DNA of 64,000 bases from G963704535 sp963704535 (lineage in GTDB: Bacteria; Chloroflexota; Chloroflexia; Chloroflexales; Roseiflexaceae), in assembly GCA_963704535.1 (NCBI GenBank), contig OY969916.1, positions 186,001-250,000 of the forward strand, read 5' to 3'. The notes under the pieces are model-generated. The model saw only the letters and a program-made list of their open reading frames with translations. It was not told where the DNA came from and searched no databases. Positions 7,786-16,910 of this stretch are shown here, piece by piece. Numbering within the stretch: position 1 is the first letter of the stretch; each line of letters starts with the position of its first letter. The position numbers and the translations under genes are program-made.

Positions 7786-8979
7786 CTATGTGTTGCCCAG
7801 CGCTCTTTTCACTACGACACTCAGGCTGCCCAATATAAGAGTACCAATGACCAGCAACAACATACCAGTACTTAGGCTGGACCGATCGACGATCATTCCC
7901 AGTATCGGTAGAATGAGAATCGCAAGGCTGGACAGAATCATGGAGGCGATCGAAAGGACGGTCGCTCGATATTGACTATCAATATATTTGTTCAGATAAG
8001 CATCTGCAATAATATCTCTGAACGACATGAAGCTGTAATAGAGACCCAAAATAACAGAAGATACTAAGAAATTGCTCGATAGATACAATCCAAAAAACAG
8101 TAACGGTGTCACGATAACGATGGCGAAGATCGATAAAGATTGTCCAAGTCTTCTTTCTATATAACCGACAAAGAAAATGGAGGTCGTTTGTATGGTGTTC
8201 CATATCAAGCCCATAATCGCCAATTGCTCGGTATTGAATCTTTTTGTCTCTTGTAAAAAAGGCAGGTTGAGCACACTACTAAAAAACATATTTGCAATTG
8301 AGAATACTAACGTAAATCCAATAAGCCACATTATTATACTACTTCTAGATACTATCAGTAATCCGCTTTTAATTTGATTTATATGTGTCGCGAACATATT
8401 TTCTGAACTTACACTTCTCCGAATGGCATCTTTTAATGTAAATTGAACCATAATAACTAACATCATAGATACGAAGCTGATAATGAAAGGTATTCTTACG
8501 TTGACGCTAAATAGCAAAAACCCAACTGAGCCGGAGATGATATCTATTCCAACAAAGGCTGCCTGTAACCTGGATTGATGATTTATATACTCATGCTGTT
8601 TGTCTACTGTACTAAGCCAATCGTAGAGCAATGCGCTTTCAGCGCCCGACCGAAAAGATCTGCCAATTCCAAGAAGAATGAAACCGATTGTAAATGCCAC
8701 AAAGCTGCTACCGAACGACAAGAAACCCAAACCTATAAGGCTAAAGAAGGAACCAGTTAATATACTAAGCTTCTTCCCGTAAATATCAGCAAATGATCCG
8801 GTAGGGATCTCGAATAAAAGAACGGCGATTAAATTGGCGCTGATCAAAAATCCTATTTGCTCGAATGATAAGTCAAAATGCCGAAAGAATAATGTGTCAA
8901 CCCCGTTGTAAAAGACTGCAAAGCCACTAAGGATTGAAGCGATGTAAAATTTCCATAAGTTTGACGTATAATCGTTCAT
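7786..8979 (-). CDS. MFS transporter (AT-rich, probably acquired)
   Basis: The 397-residue protein has about 12 hydrophobic segments. The loop after helix 2 carries PTGSFADIYGKKLSIL, a form of the major facilitator motif A, and GRSFRSGAESALLYDW follows near helix 5. These resemble drug- or metabolite-export MFS proteins; the substrate is unknown. Base composition is plainly more AT-rich than the flanks, with AT-ending codons throughout, which points to horizontal transfer. The start lies 13 bp from a block of three tandem 72-bp palindromic repeats. Confidence 0.85.
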   Translation of the reverse strand: MNDYTSNLWKFYIASILSGFAVFYNGVDTLFFRHFDLSFEQIGFLISANLIAVLLFEIPTGSFADIYGKKLSILTGSFFSLIGLGFLSFGSSFVAFTIGFILLGIGRSFRSGAESALLYDWLSTVDKQHEYINHQSRLQAAFVGIDIISGSVGFLLFSVNVRIPFIISFVSMMLVIMVQFTLKDAIRRSVSSENMFATHINQIKSGLLIVSRSSIIMWLIGFTLVFSIANMFFSSVLNLPFLQETKRFNTEQLAIMGLIWNTIQTTSIFFVGYIERRLGQSLSIFAIVIVTPLLFFGLYLSSNFLVSSVILGLYYSFMSFRDIIADAYLNKYIDSQYRATVLSIASMILSSLAILILPILGMIVDRSSLSTGMLLLVIGTLILGSLSVVVKRALGNT

Positions 8980-8992
8980 GCATGCTCTTTAT

Positions 8993-9208
8993 ACGATCCG
9001 TGGCGAGAAGGGGGTTTCTTGAGGGGCGACCCCCTCAAACTCCCCCTTTTCAAACACTCCTTAGACGATCCGTGGCGAGAAGGGGGTTTCTTGAGCGGCG
9101 ACCCCCTCAAACTCCCCCTTTTCAAACACTCCTTAGACGATCCGTGGCGAGAAGGGGGTTTCTTGAGGGGCGACCCCCTCAAACTCCCCTTTTCAAGCAC
9201 TCCCTTGG
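8993..9208. repeat. Three tandem 72-bp copies of the dispersed palindromic repeat
   Basis: Units begin at 8993, 9065 and 9137 (ACGATCCGTGGCGAGAAG). Each contains the hairpin TTGAGGGG-CGAC-CCCCTCAA, with one G-to-C change in unit 2 and a degraded end in unit 3. It separates the AT-rich MFS gene from a GC-rich hydrolase gene. Confidence 0.85.
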
Positions 9209-10023
9209 ACAAGATTTCGGGTGAACTCACGCACATCCGGGTAGAATCGTTTGTCCAGGAACGCAGCGGTATGCCCGCCCGGATACAGCTTCAGCTGGGC
9301 GCCGGGAATCCGGCGCGCCATCTCCTCGACGGTACTCACCGGAAAGGCGAAATCATCGGTACTTCCGACGACGAGCGCGGGCACCCTGATGCGATCGAGG
9401 GTGTCGCGGAAGTCGTGCTCGGCCTCGGCGCGCGCTTCGATGACGACGTCGCGCCGGAAGGTGTCATCCAGCTTGCCAAGCAGCGTCTTGCCGAGGAGCC
9501 AAAGTACTGGAGACATTACGAGCCTGGCGACCCCGGTGAAAACCGCTTGCCCGCGCACCATCATCGCCTCGCGCTCCCTGTGCTGGCTGATCAGCTCTGC
9601 GTAACGTAGGTCGATGCGCTTCGCCGCCTCGCTCACAACCGGGCCGGACATGACAATGACCAAACGGTCAAACAGATCAGGGTGGTCTGCGGCGAAGTAC
9701 TGCGCGATCATGCCCCCGTACGAGGTGCCCATCACGAGGTCCACATGCCCAGCGAACTCGTTGCGGACAAGCTCGGCGTAGTCATCGGCCATGTCCTTCG
9801 TGGTGTAGCCCTCGGGAAGTCCCGATTTGCGGGTCACCAGGACAATCGTGTACTCGTCCGTGAACGCGCGCATGCCGCGGACGAAACCCGAAGCGCCAAG
9901 GCCGGACGGCACCGTATTCCCCGGGCCGCCTGCAAAGAACAGCATTGTCTTTGGTCCAGCACCGAACTTCACATATGGAATGCCGTTGGCGAATATCCCG
10001 TGGACCAGCTTGGTGTCTCGCAT
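9193..10023 (-). CDS. Alpha/beta hydrolase
   Basis: The start MRDTKLV at 10023 has a ribosome site (GGGAGC upstream); the longer frame to 10635 antisenses the next gene and is rejected. The protein has 276 residues. An HG-type oxyanion region (FFAGGPGN) is followed by the nucleophile elbow GTSYGGM (Ser), an acid near VVGSTDDFAFP and a terminal histidine in YPGGHTAAF, a full triad. A hydrophobic cap segment lies at about 165-185 (VARLVMSPVLWLLG). The substrate cannot be told. Its last codons run into the third tandem repeat. Confidence 0.85.
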   Translation of the reverse strand: MRDTKLVHGIFANGIPYVKFGAGPKTMLFFAGGPGNTVPSGLGASGFVRGMRAFTDEYTIVLVTRKSGLPEGYTTKDMADDYAELVRNEFAGHVDLVMGTSYGGMIAQYFAADHPDLFDRLVIVMSGPVVSEAAKRIDLRYAELISQHREREAMMVRGQAVFTGVARLVMSPVLWLLGKTLLGKLDDTFRRDVVIEARAEAEHDFRDTLDRIRVPALVVGSTDDFAFPVSTVEEMARRIPGAQLKLYPGGHTAAFLDKRFYPDVREFTRNLVQGSA

Positions 10024-10142
10024 GGCGCTTGCTCCCTTACACTCCAGCCTCATCCATGACAGAATGTCCTTGCTGCCGAACTTCCTGAGCTTGACGAAGG
10101 GCAGGCAAGAGCGGCATTGCGAACGCCACCCTGTAACTCCTG

Positions 10143-10982
10143 TCACGACGTGACGCGAGCCAGCTTTTCGCGTAGAAACGCGCTGCATCCATCCACCTGG
10201 CTTTCGTCCAGGCCATGTAAAATGAGCGCCCCGGTATATCCGGCCTTGTGCAGTAAGCTCAAGTAGTGATCGTAATCCAACCGCCCATGGCCGGCCGCCA
10301 CATTCCCTGCTTCGCCGTCGCGGGTCAGGTCTTTCGCGTGGGCCAGCGCGATGTCCCGACCGAGCAGATCGAACGCCTCGTCGAGCACCGCGTGCTGGCG
10401 CGCAAGCTCGCCGGCGTGGAACAGGTTGGCGCCGTCCATGACCACTTTCAGGTGCGGCGACCGCATCTCGTCCAGCAGCCGCCGGCCCTTGTGGGCCGAA
10501 TCGACCACATTGCTGACTTCCGGCTCGAAGGCCAGGGTGACGCCGTGCTCCTGGGCGATCGTCAGCGCCGCGCTCATCGACGCGGCCAGGTCGCGCCAGG
10601 CGGCGGGCATGTCGTTGTCGGGGTGGCGCCGCCACATATTGTGTGGGTCGCGCGTGCCGGTGCAGAGCGTGATCACCGACGTGCCAAGCCGGCCGCAGGC
10701 CGCCGCCAGCGTTCGGAGCTGTTGCAGGCCGCGTCGGCGCTGCTGGAGATCGGGGTCGATCATATTGAACGTGCCGGAGAGGGCCGCCATCGTCACCTGG
10801 CGCGCGGCCAACTCGGCGCGGATCGTGTCGGCCAACGCCCCGTCGATCTCATCGGGCATGCTCGGCAGCCCGGCGCTCGCCAGGTTGAACTGGACATCAT
10901 CGATCCCATGGCCGACCACCGCATCCAGCGTCGCCTCAAGCGTGGGGCGGTCAAAGGTTTTGGTGTAAATGCCGATCCGCAT
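10143..10982 (-). CDS. Sugar phosphate isomerase/epimerase (xylose isomerase-like TIM barrel)
   Basis: The 279-residue protein starts at MRIGIYT with GGAGG five bases upstream. TIM-barrel features are FEPEVSNVV (metal-ligand Glu), MDGANLFH, ALAHAKDL and GHGRLDYDHYL, typical of the AP endonuclease family 2 / IolE-like group that isomerises or epimerises keto-sugars. An insertion sequence sits immediately upstream, between it and a Gfo/Idh/MocA dehydrogenase on the same strand. The pair were probably once one sugar-catabolic operon. Confidence 0.85.
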   Translation of the reverse strand: MRIGIYTKTFDRPTLEATLDAVVGHGIDDVQFNLASAGLPSMPDEIDGALADTIRAELAARQVTMAALSGTFNMIDPDLQQRRRGLQQLRTLAAACGRLGTSVITLCTGTRDPHNMWRRHPDNDMPAAWRDLAASMSAALTIAQEHGVTLAFEPEVSNVVDSAHKGRRLLDEMRSPHLKVVMDGANLFHAGELARQHAVLDEAFDLLGRDIALAHAKDLTRDGEAGNVAAGHGRLDYDHYLSLLHKAGYTGALILHGLDESQVDGCSAFLREKLARVTS

Positions 10983-10997
10983 CTGTGCCTCCGCTCC

Positions 10998-12518
10998 TGA
11001 CACCTAATTTTGGCCCCAATTAGCGGGCGGCTGCTCGCAGGGCTCAGTGCCTTGCACAAAATCGAAAGATGGACCATTCTGTTCCAGGCTTGGCAAGCAA
11101 GAACAGGAGGTCCATCATGGAACAGTCTACCAGTGAATCGATGACTACTGAGGCGGCGACAACCTTTACACCCTGTGCTCCTTTGGCGGCTATCGGCTGC
11201 CACATTCAGCACATTCATCTGTTTGAGCCCATCCGCACTCAGGTCCAGATCGCCCAGAAGACGGTCTTGCACACGCCCAGTGACAAACTCTTTGATGCCT
11301 TCATTGCCATCTTGGCTGGCGCACACGGCATCGTTGAAGTCAATTCGCGACTGCGCAGCGATCCAGCTTTGCAACAAGCCTTCGGTCGCAGTGCCTGTGC
11401 CGACCAATCGACCATTCAGGATACCTTGAATGCCTGCACACAGCAGAATGTGCAGCAACTCACCGACGCGCTGACCACGATCTATCGCGCCCACTCTCAG
11501 GGCTATCGTCATGACTACCAATCTCAGCGCCAACTTCTGGATGTCGATCTGAGCGGGATGCCGTGTGGTCCCAAAGCCGCCTTGGCCACCAAGGGTTATT
11601 TTGCCAAGCAGCGCAACCGGCGTGGTCGCCAGCTTGGCAGGGTGGTCGCCTCTCGCTATTCTGAGGTCGTCAGCGATCAGCTGTTTGCCGGCAAGACTGC
11701 GCTGGTCAAGGCGCTGCAACCGCTGATCATAGCGGCCGAGCAGGTCTTGGAGCTGTGTGCTGATAAACGTGCCCACACGATCGTGCGGCTCGACTCGGGC
11801 GGCGGCAGCATCGGCGAGATCAACTGGTTGCTCGAACGCGGCTATCAGGTCCACACCAAGGACGAGGAGCGAGCACGAGCGCGCAAACTGGGCAAGAGCG
11901 TGAGCGAGTGGTTCGATGATCCGCAGATACCAGGTCGCCAAGTCGGCTGGGTCGAGACAGCTTGCGAGGAGTACGTCCGAGAGCTGCGGCGCATCGCGGT
12001 GCGCTGGCAGAAAAAGGACGGGAAGTGGGAGTATGCGCTGGTGCTTTCGACCTTGACGGCCCAGGAAGTGTTTGTGGAAACAGGACAGGAACTGGCGCAG
12101 GAGCTGTGTGCCCAGGCGGTCGCGCTTGGCGTATGTGCGCTTCTATGATCAGCGAGGTGGCGGCTGTGAAACGACGTTCAAGGATGACAAGCAAGGGCTG
12201 GGGCTGACTAAACGCAGCAAGAAGCGTTTTGAGGCCCAGCAGATGCTGACGTTGTTGGGGACACTGGCGCACAACGTGGTGATGTGGGCGCGCGACTGGC
12301 TGGCAGTGGAGGAACCCACGCTGCAAGCCTACGGTATCAAACGATTGGTGCGAGATGTATTCCATATCAGCGGCTTTCTGGTGCGCAACATCCAAGGACG
12401 GGTCGTAGCGATCGTACTCAACCATCTGGCACCACTCGTGCGCGGCCTCACGCGGAGTTTGGCGCTCCTGCTACGCTCAGCACAGGTGGTCATTAGTTGG
12501 GGCCAAACTTAGGTGACA
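10998..12518 (+). mobile_element. Insertion sequence with about 25-bp imperfect terminal inverted repeats
   Basis: The left end (10998-11022) and the complement of the right end (12494-12518) share CACCTAA, TTTGGCCCCAA and TA with a few mismatches. The element is about 1.5 kb and carries one transposase in two frames. No clear target duplication could be found. The transposase stop codon lies inside the right repeat. Confidence 0.75.
11117..12512 (+). pseudogene. DDE transposase, frameshifted
   Basis: ATG 11117 has AGGAGG at 11105-11110. The first frame reads to 12148 and the second resumes near 12130 and reads to 12512. Candidate catalytic acids are in LLDVDLSG, IVRLDSGGG and YDQRGGGCETTFKDDK, a DDE layout. 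The shift needs +1 reading near 12125-12140, where no standard slippery site is obvious, so disruption is more likely than programmed shifting. I cannot assign the ISfinder family firmly; an IS4/IS1380-like DDE group is likely. Confidence 0.75.
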
Positions 12519-12613
12519 AGATGACAATATGACCAGATGACAAGATGACGCGCAGTTCTCGGTTCCGGGCTTTTGTTCTTTGTTCTTGGTTCTTTGTTCT
12601 TTGTTCTTGGTTC
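12513..12613. repeat. Short-word repeats (GACAAGATG, TTTGTTCTT)
   Basis: Reiterated GACAAGATGAC at 12514-12547 is followed by TTTGTTCTTTG-type words to 12613, next to the right end of the insertion sequence and the stop of the dehydrogenase gene. Confidence 0.65.
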
Positions 12614-13687
12614 TTATACGCCTCCGCTCACATCGGCCAGGTACACCAGCTCGCCGGTCTCGGCAGAGCGGGCGATCGCGACCATGGCGCGCATGGCGGC
12701 GATCCCATCGTCGATGCCGGCCCCGTGCAGCGGCGCGCCGTCGAGGATCGTGTCGGCGAACCCCTCGATCTGGAGCTTGTAGGTGTACGAGTCCTCGCCC
12801 AGCGGCCGGTGGTACTGGCGGTCTTTGGCCGAGAAACATTCCACCTGGCTTGATTTGTGGTACCAGGGCAGGTAGGCCCGCCCGGTGACGCTGCCGTGCT
12901 CGCCGAAGATCTGGAAGCCCTCCTCGAAGTCCCCGCGCACCGGGACGATCAGGTCGAGGTTGCCGACGCTGCCGTCGGCGAAGTCAACCGCGACATACCA
13001 GCAGTAGATGTCGAACTTTTGGACGAACCGCGCCCGGATAGCGGCGAGATCGCCGCCCAGATAGCGGGCGGTGTCGACCAGGTGACTGCCGTGAGTTAAC
13101 ATAAAGTAGCGACGTTTGTCGGCCTTTGGGTCGCCCTGCGGGCGGCGGGCCTGGGCGCTGGTGACGAGGATGGGTTGGAGATTGTCGGTCATGGTGTAGC
13201 GGTAGACCGAGTCGTAGTACCAGGCTTTCAGGGCCAGGAGCTGCCCGATCTCTTCTTGCACAAAGCGCCGGGCGAAGGTGATGCCGGGGTCGAAACGCTT
13301 GTTGTTGGCGACTTGGAGCACCAGGCTACTCGCCCGCAGTTGGTCGCGCAGGGCTTCGCACTCTTCGATATTCACCCCTAGCGGCTTTTCGACCAGCACA
13401 TGCTTGCTGGCTGCCAGGGCCTTGCCGGCCAGCGGCACGTGGAACTGGTCGGCCGTCGCGATGATCACCGCTTCGACCTGCGGGTCGGCCAGCATGGCGT
13501 CGTAGTCGAGGTAGGTCACTTGGGGCCGGTGGGTCGCGGCCATGCCGGCCACCAGGTCCTCGGCGGCGTCGCAGATCGCGTACAGCTCGGCGTTGCGCGC
13601 TTTGCGGCATGCGTCGAAGTGGGCGGCCTGCGCGATCGGTCCGGCCCCCAACACACCCACCCGCAGCAGCCGCGATTCTTTGTTCAC
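12614..13687 (-). CDS. Gfo/Idh/MocA-family NAD(P)-dependent oxidoreductase
   Basis: The 357-residue protein has an N-terminal Rossmann fold (residues 8-20, LRVGVLGAGPIAQ) followed by LVEKPLG, the family EKP motif, at about 100. The C-terminal alpha/beta domain has HGSHLVDTARYLGG, with a likely catalytic or substrate-contacting His/Asp pair. It probably oxidises a sugar, inositol or amino-sugar derivative. It is co-directional with the isomerase at 10143-10982, now separated by an insertion sequence. Confidence 0.88.
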   Translation of the reverse strand: MNKESRLLRVGVLGAGPIAQAAHFDACRKARNAELYAICDAAEDLVAGMAATHRPQVTYLDYDAMLADPQVEAVIIATADQFHVPLAGKALAASKHVLVEKPLGVNIEECEALRDQLRASSLVLQVANNKRFDPGITFARRFVQEEIGQLLALKAWYYDSVYRYTMTDNLQPILVTSAQARRPQGDPKADKRRYFMLTHGSHLVDTARYLGGDLAAIRARFVQKFDIYCWYVAVDFADGSVGNLDLIVPVRGDFEEGFQIFGEHGSVTGRAYLPWYHKSSQVECFSAKDRQYHRPLGEDSYTYKLQIEGFADTILDGAPLHGAGIDDGIAAMRAMVAIARSAETGELVYLADVSGGV

Positions 13688-13725
13688 GCATCACCTCGCG
13701 TCGTTCGGCGGGGACTGTAGCTAGC

Positions 13726-13754
13726 TTGACACTCTCTGACTAGTGGACTAGTAT
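13726..13754 (+). promoter_or_regulatory. Candidate sigma-70 promoter for the pob/pca genes with overlapping palindrome
   Basis: TTGACA (13726-13731), a 17-bp spacer and TAGTAT (13749-13754) lie 80 bp before pobA. The palindrome ACTAGTGGACTAGT (13739-13752) overlaps the spacer and -10 and could be an operator. Regulators of pob/pca genes elsewhere (PobR, PcaQ) bind palindromes near the promoter, but no regulator gene is adjacent here. Confidence 0.5.
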
Positions 13755-13833
13755 AGCTGCATCGGGTCTATTTTTCCAGTTCCTTGCGGCTGGCGTCTGT
13801 TTGGCGGCATTGGGTGAGCCGAAGAGGATGCCT

Positions 13834-15009
13834 ATGCGCACACAGGTCGCAATCATCGGCGCGGGGCCGGCCGGGCTGATGCTGGCCCATTTGCTCCAGC
13901 GCCAGGGCGTCGAGTCGATCGTGCTTGAGCGCCGCGATCGGGCCTACGTCGAGCGGCGCGTGCGGGCCGGCGTGCTGGAGCAAGGCACCGTCGATCTGTT
14001 GAACGAGACCGGCGTCGGCGAGCGCATGCGGCGCGAGGGGCTGGTGCATCACGGTCTGTACCTCCAGTTCGCCGGCGAGCGCCACCGCATCGCGATGAGC
14101 GAGCTGACCGGCGGCCGCGCGATCATTGTCTACGGGCAGCAGGAGGTGGTCAAGGATCTGATCGCGGCCCGGCTGGCTCAGGGCGGGCCGATCGTGTTCG
14201 AGGCCGAGGATGTCGGCCTGCACGGGCTTGACGGCGACCAGCCGCGCGTGTCCTTCCGCCACGGCGGCGAGCAGCACGAGATCGAGTGCGAGTACATCGC
14301 CGGCTGCGATGGCTTCCATGGCGTTAGCCGGCCCAGCATCCCAGCCGACGCGTTGCGGGTCTACAAGCGGGTCTACCCCTTCGCTTGGCTGGGCATCCTG
14401 GCCCAGGCGCCGGTCTCCACGGAGGAGCTGATCTACGCCTACCACGAGCGCGGGTTCGCCCTGCACAGCATGCGCTCGCCCACCGTCTGCCGGCTGTATG
14501 TGCAGTGCCCGCCCGACGATCGGATCGAGGATTGGCCCGACGATCGGATCTGGGGCGAGCTGCACGCCCGGCTGGAGATGCACGATGGCTGGCGGCTGGG
14601 CGAGGGGCCGATCACGGAGAAGGGTATCACCCAGATGCGTAGCTTCGTGGTCGAGCCGATGCAGCACGGGCGGCTGTTCCTGGCCGGCGACGCGGCGCAC
14701 ATCGTGCCGCCCACCGGCGCCAAGGGCATGAACCTGGCGATCGCCGATGTGAAGGTGCTGGCCGAGGCACTGGGCGCCTGGTACCGCACGGGCCGCGCCG
14801 ACCTGCTGGCCCAGTACTCAGCCACCTGCCTGCGCCGGGTCTGGCGGGCCGAGCACTTCTCGTGGTGGATGACGGCGATGCTGCACCGCTTCGATGACGA
14901 CAGCGGGTTCCAGCACCGGCTCCAGCTCTCCCAGCTTCGCTATACCGTCGGCTCGCGCGCGGCGGCGACCAGCCTGGCCGAGAACTACGTGGGGCTGGAG
15001 CGGGTGTAG
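13834..15009 (+). CDS. pobA: 4-hydroxybenzoate 3-monooxygenase PobA
   Basis: The 391-residue flavoprotein is close to the usual length (about 394). It converts 4-hydroxybenzoate to protocatechuate with NAD(P)H and O2. It shows the FAD dinucleotide motif GAGPAGL (residues 9-15), the class A monooxygenase motif DG near GCDGFHGVSR, and the second FAD motif GDAAHIVPPTGAKGMNLA at about 285-302. ERRDRAYVERRVRAGVLEQGTVDLL is characteristic of PobA. ATG 13834 follows GAAGAGG. It heads a cluster with pcaC, pcaH, pcaG and pcaB. Confidence 0.93.
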   Translation: MRTQVAIIGAGPAGLMLAHLLQRQGVESIVLERRDRAYVERRVRAGVLEQGTVDLLNETGVGERMRREGLVHHGLYLQFAGERHRIAMSELTGGRAIIVYGQQEVVKDLIAARLAQGGPIVFEAEDVGLHGLDGDQPRVSFRHGGEQHEIECEYIAGCDGFHGVSRPSIPADALRVYKRVYPFAWLGILAQAPVSTEELIYAYHERGFALHSMRSPTVCRLYVQCPPDDRIEDWPDDRIWGELHARLEMHDGWRLGEGPITEKGITQMRSFVVEPMQHGRLFLAGDAAHIVPPTGAKGMNLAIADVKVLAEALGAWYRTGRADLLAQYSATCLRRVWRAEHFSWWMTAMLHRFDDDSGFQHRLQLSQLRYTVGSRAAATSLAENYVGLERV

Positions 15010-15096
15010 AACCAAGAACAAAGAACAAAGAACAAAGAACCAAGAACCAAGAACCAAGAGTTGCGCGTGATCTTGTCATCTTGTCATCTTGTCATC
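15010..15096. repeat. Short-word repeats between pobA and pcaC
   Basis: AGAACAAAG words (15009-15058) are followed by TTGTCATC words (15072-15096). The same two words occur at 3010-3101 and at 1-30, 12514-12547 and 30085-30108. Confidence 0.7.
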
Positions 15097-15105
15097 GGAG
15101 CAGCC

Positions 15106-15498
15106 ATGGGCAAGTCACGCTATGAGGAAGGCATGCGGGTGCGGCGGGCGGTGCTGGGCGACGCGCACGTCGATCGGGCCGAGGCCCACGCGACCGCGTT
15201 CGACGCGCCCTTCCAGCGCTTCATCACTGAGATCGCCTGGGGTACACTTTGGGCCGGCGATGGCCTGGACCGGCGCACGCGCAGCCTGGTCACGATCGCC
15301 ATCCTGGCCGCGCTGGGGCGCCACGAGGAGCTGGCGCTGCACCTGCGCGCCAGCGCCAACACCGGCGCCACGCCGGAGGAGATCCGCGAGGCGCTGCTAC
15401 ACGTCGCGGTCTACGCCGGGGTGCCGGCCGCCAATAGCGCGATTGCGCTCGCCAAAGGCATCCTCGATCCTGAGAGCATGGCTAAAGAGGGAGATTAG
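15106..15498 (+). CDS. pcaC: 4-carboxymuconolactone decarboxylase PcaC
   Basis: The 130-residue protein has the AhpD-like fold typical of PcaC: RRAVLGDAHVDRA near the N-terminus, then WGTLWAGDGLDRRTRSLVTIAILAALGRHEEL and IREALLHVAVYAGVPAAN. It decarboxylates 4-carboxymuconolactone to the enol-lactone in the protocatechuate branch. ATG 15106 is chosen because an upstream in-frame extension is repeat sequence. pcaH follows after a short repeat. Confidence 0.92.
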   Translation: MGKSRYEEGMRVRRAVLGDAHVDRAEAHATAFDAPFQRFITEIAWGTLWAGDGLDRRTRSLVTIAILAALGRHEELALHLRASANTGATPEEIREALLHVAVYAGVPAANSAIALAKGILDPESMAKEGD

Positions 15499-15567
15499 AG
15501 ATTGGAGATGAGAGATTGATCGTAGCGTCCCAATCTCCAATCTCCAATCTCTCATCTCTCATCTCCT
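15493..15567. repeat. Inverted short-word repeat (GAGATTGGAGATGAG)
   Basis: GAGATT/GGAGATGAG words on the left pair with CTCATCTCTCATCTCC and CAATCTCC words on the right. The repeat lies between pcaC and pcaH and starts inside the pcaC stop. Confidence 0.6.
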
Positions 15568-15574
15568 GGGAGAA

Positions 15575-16308
15575 ATGACTGTGATCACCACGATCGGCGA
15601 GATCGTGCGCGGCGACCGTGCGATCTTCCCGCCCTACCTCTACGAGGCCTACCGCTCGACCATTCGCCGGTCGCCCAACTTGCCGCTGGTCGACGTGCCG
15701 CTGACCCTCTCGGAGCTGACCGGGCCAGGCCCGGCCGTCAGCGCGGTCACGCCGGAGGACGCCGACCTGACCCGCAACGCCGGCACCGGCGGCGAGGCGA
15801 TCGGCCAGCGCATCATCGTCACCGGGCGCGTGCTGGACGCCGCCGGCGCAACCCGTGCCGCAACACGCTGGTCGAGGTCTGGCAGTGCAACGCGGCCGGG
15901 CGCTACATCCACAAGCGCGACCAGTGGCCCGGCCCGCTCGACCCGAACTTCCTGGGCATTGGCCGCTGCACGACCGACGCGAACGGCGTCTATCGGTTCC
16001 TGACCATTCGCCCCGGCGCCTACCCCTGGAAGAACCACTACAACGCCTGGCGCCCGGCCCACATCCACTTCTCGCTGTTCGGATCGTCTTGGGGCAGCCG
16101 GCTGGTCACGCAGATGTATTTCCCGGACGATCCGCTGCTGGCGCTCGACCCGATCTTCAACAGCATCCCTACCGCCGAGGCGCGCGGCGCGATGGTCGCC
16201 GCCTATGACCACGATGTGACCGAGCCAGAGTGGGCGCTGGGCTGGCGCTGGGATATCGTGCTGGGCGGCCCGGCCGCCACACCCTTTGAGAATAACGAGG
16301 CGAGGTAG
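15575..16308 (+). pseudogene. pcaH: Protocatechuate 3,4-dioxygenase beta subunit, frameshifted
   Basis: PcaH carries the non-heme Fe(III) site that cleaves protocatechuate between the hydroxyls. The first frame (15575 to about 15847) gives the N-terminus (LYEAYRSTIRRSPNLPL). A one-base loss at about 15847 moves the rest to another frame, which restores NTLVEVWQCNAAGRYIH, GPLDPNFLGIGR, the ligand region HYNAWRPAHIHFS and DPLLALDPI through 16308. Read through, the length is about 244 residues, normal for PcaH. All four expected iron-ligand segments (two Tyr, two His) are visible downstream of the break. Because pcaG and pcaB look intact, a sequence error is as likely as a real mutation. Confidence 0.88.
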
Positions 16309-16310
16309 CC

Positions 16311-16898
16311 ATGCACGAGCCTTCCCAAGTGCTCACCGCGTCCCAGACGGTCGGCCCCTTCTTCCACAATTGCCTGCTGCGCGACGGCGCCGACTGCCCT
16401 ATACTGGTCGCGCCCGCGACCGAGGGCCGGCGCATCCGCATCGAGGGCCGGATCATCGACGGCGACGGCGCCGGCGTGCCCGATGCCATGGTCGAGATCT
16501 GGCAGGCCAACGCACACGGGCGCTACCACCACCCGGCCGACACGCGCGATCTCCCGCTCGACCCGTCCTTCAGCGGCTTCGGTCGCACCGGCACTGACGC
16601 CGAGGGGTGGTACTGGTTCGAGACGATCAAGCCCGGCCCGGTGCCCTTCGACGGGCAGCGGATGCAGGCGCCGCACATCTGCGTGGCGGTGTTCGGCCGC
16701 GGCCTGCTCAACCACCTGTATACGCGGCTGTACTTCGCCGACGAGCCGGCCAATGACGACGACCCGGTCCTGCTGTGTGTCCCGGCCGAGCGGCGGGCGA
16801 CGTTGCTGGCCCAGCCGTCGACGGTCGTCCACGCGCTGGTGTACCGGCTCGACATCGTGCTCCAGGGCGCGGGCGAGACGGTGTTCTTCAACTTCTGA
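16311..16898 (+). CDS. pcaG: Protocatechuate 3,4-dioxygenase alpha subunit PcaG
   Basis: The 195-residue protein starts 2 bp after the pcaH stop. It matches the alpha subunit: QTVGPFFHNCLL, then GVPDAMVEIWQANAHGRYHHP, DAEGWYWFETIKPGPVPF, QAPHICVAVFGRGLLNHLYTRLYF, and a C-terminus of YRLDIVLQGAGETVFFNF. The alpha subunit pairs with PcaH to form the active heteromer. Confidence 0.93.
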   Translation: MHEPSQVLTASQTVGPFFHNCLLRDGADCPILVAPATEGRRIRIEGRIIDGDGAGVPDAMVEIWQANAHGRYHHPADTRDLPLDPSFSGFGRTGTDAEGWYWFETIKPGPVPFDGQRMQAPHICVAVFGRGLLNHLYTRLYFADEPANDDDPVLLCVPAERRATLLAQPSTVVHALVYRLDIVLQGAGETVFFNF

Positions 16899-16910
16899 CG
16901 GGACCTGCTG

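Noticed and set aside
8993..9208. CRISPR array from three regular repeats
   Set aside because: The 72-bp units are contiguous and near-identical with no unique spacers, and the same unit is dispersed elsewhere.
9193..10635. 480-residue version of the alpha/beta hydrolase
   Set aside because: The first 200 codons are antisense to the sugar isomerase; the ribosome site supports the start at 10023.
11820..12425. Minus-strand frame within the first insertion sequence
   Set aside because: Antisense to the transposase, no recognisable domain.
15840..15860. Programmed frameshift in pcaH
   Set aside because: No slippery heptamer or stop-codon context is present and the family has a single frame, so a mutation or sequencing error is preferred.
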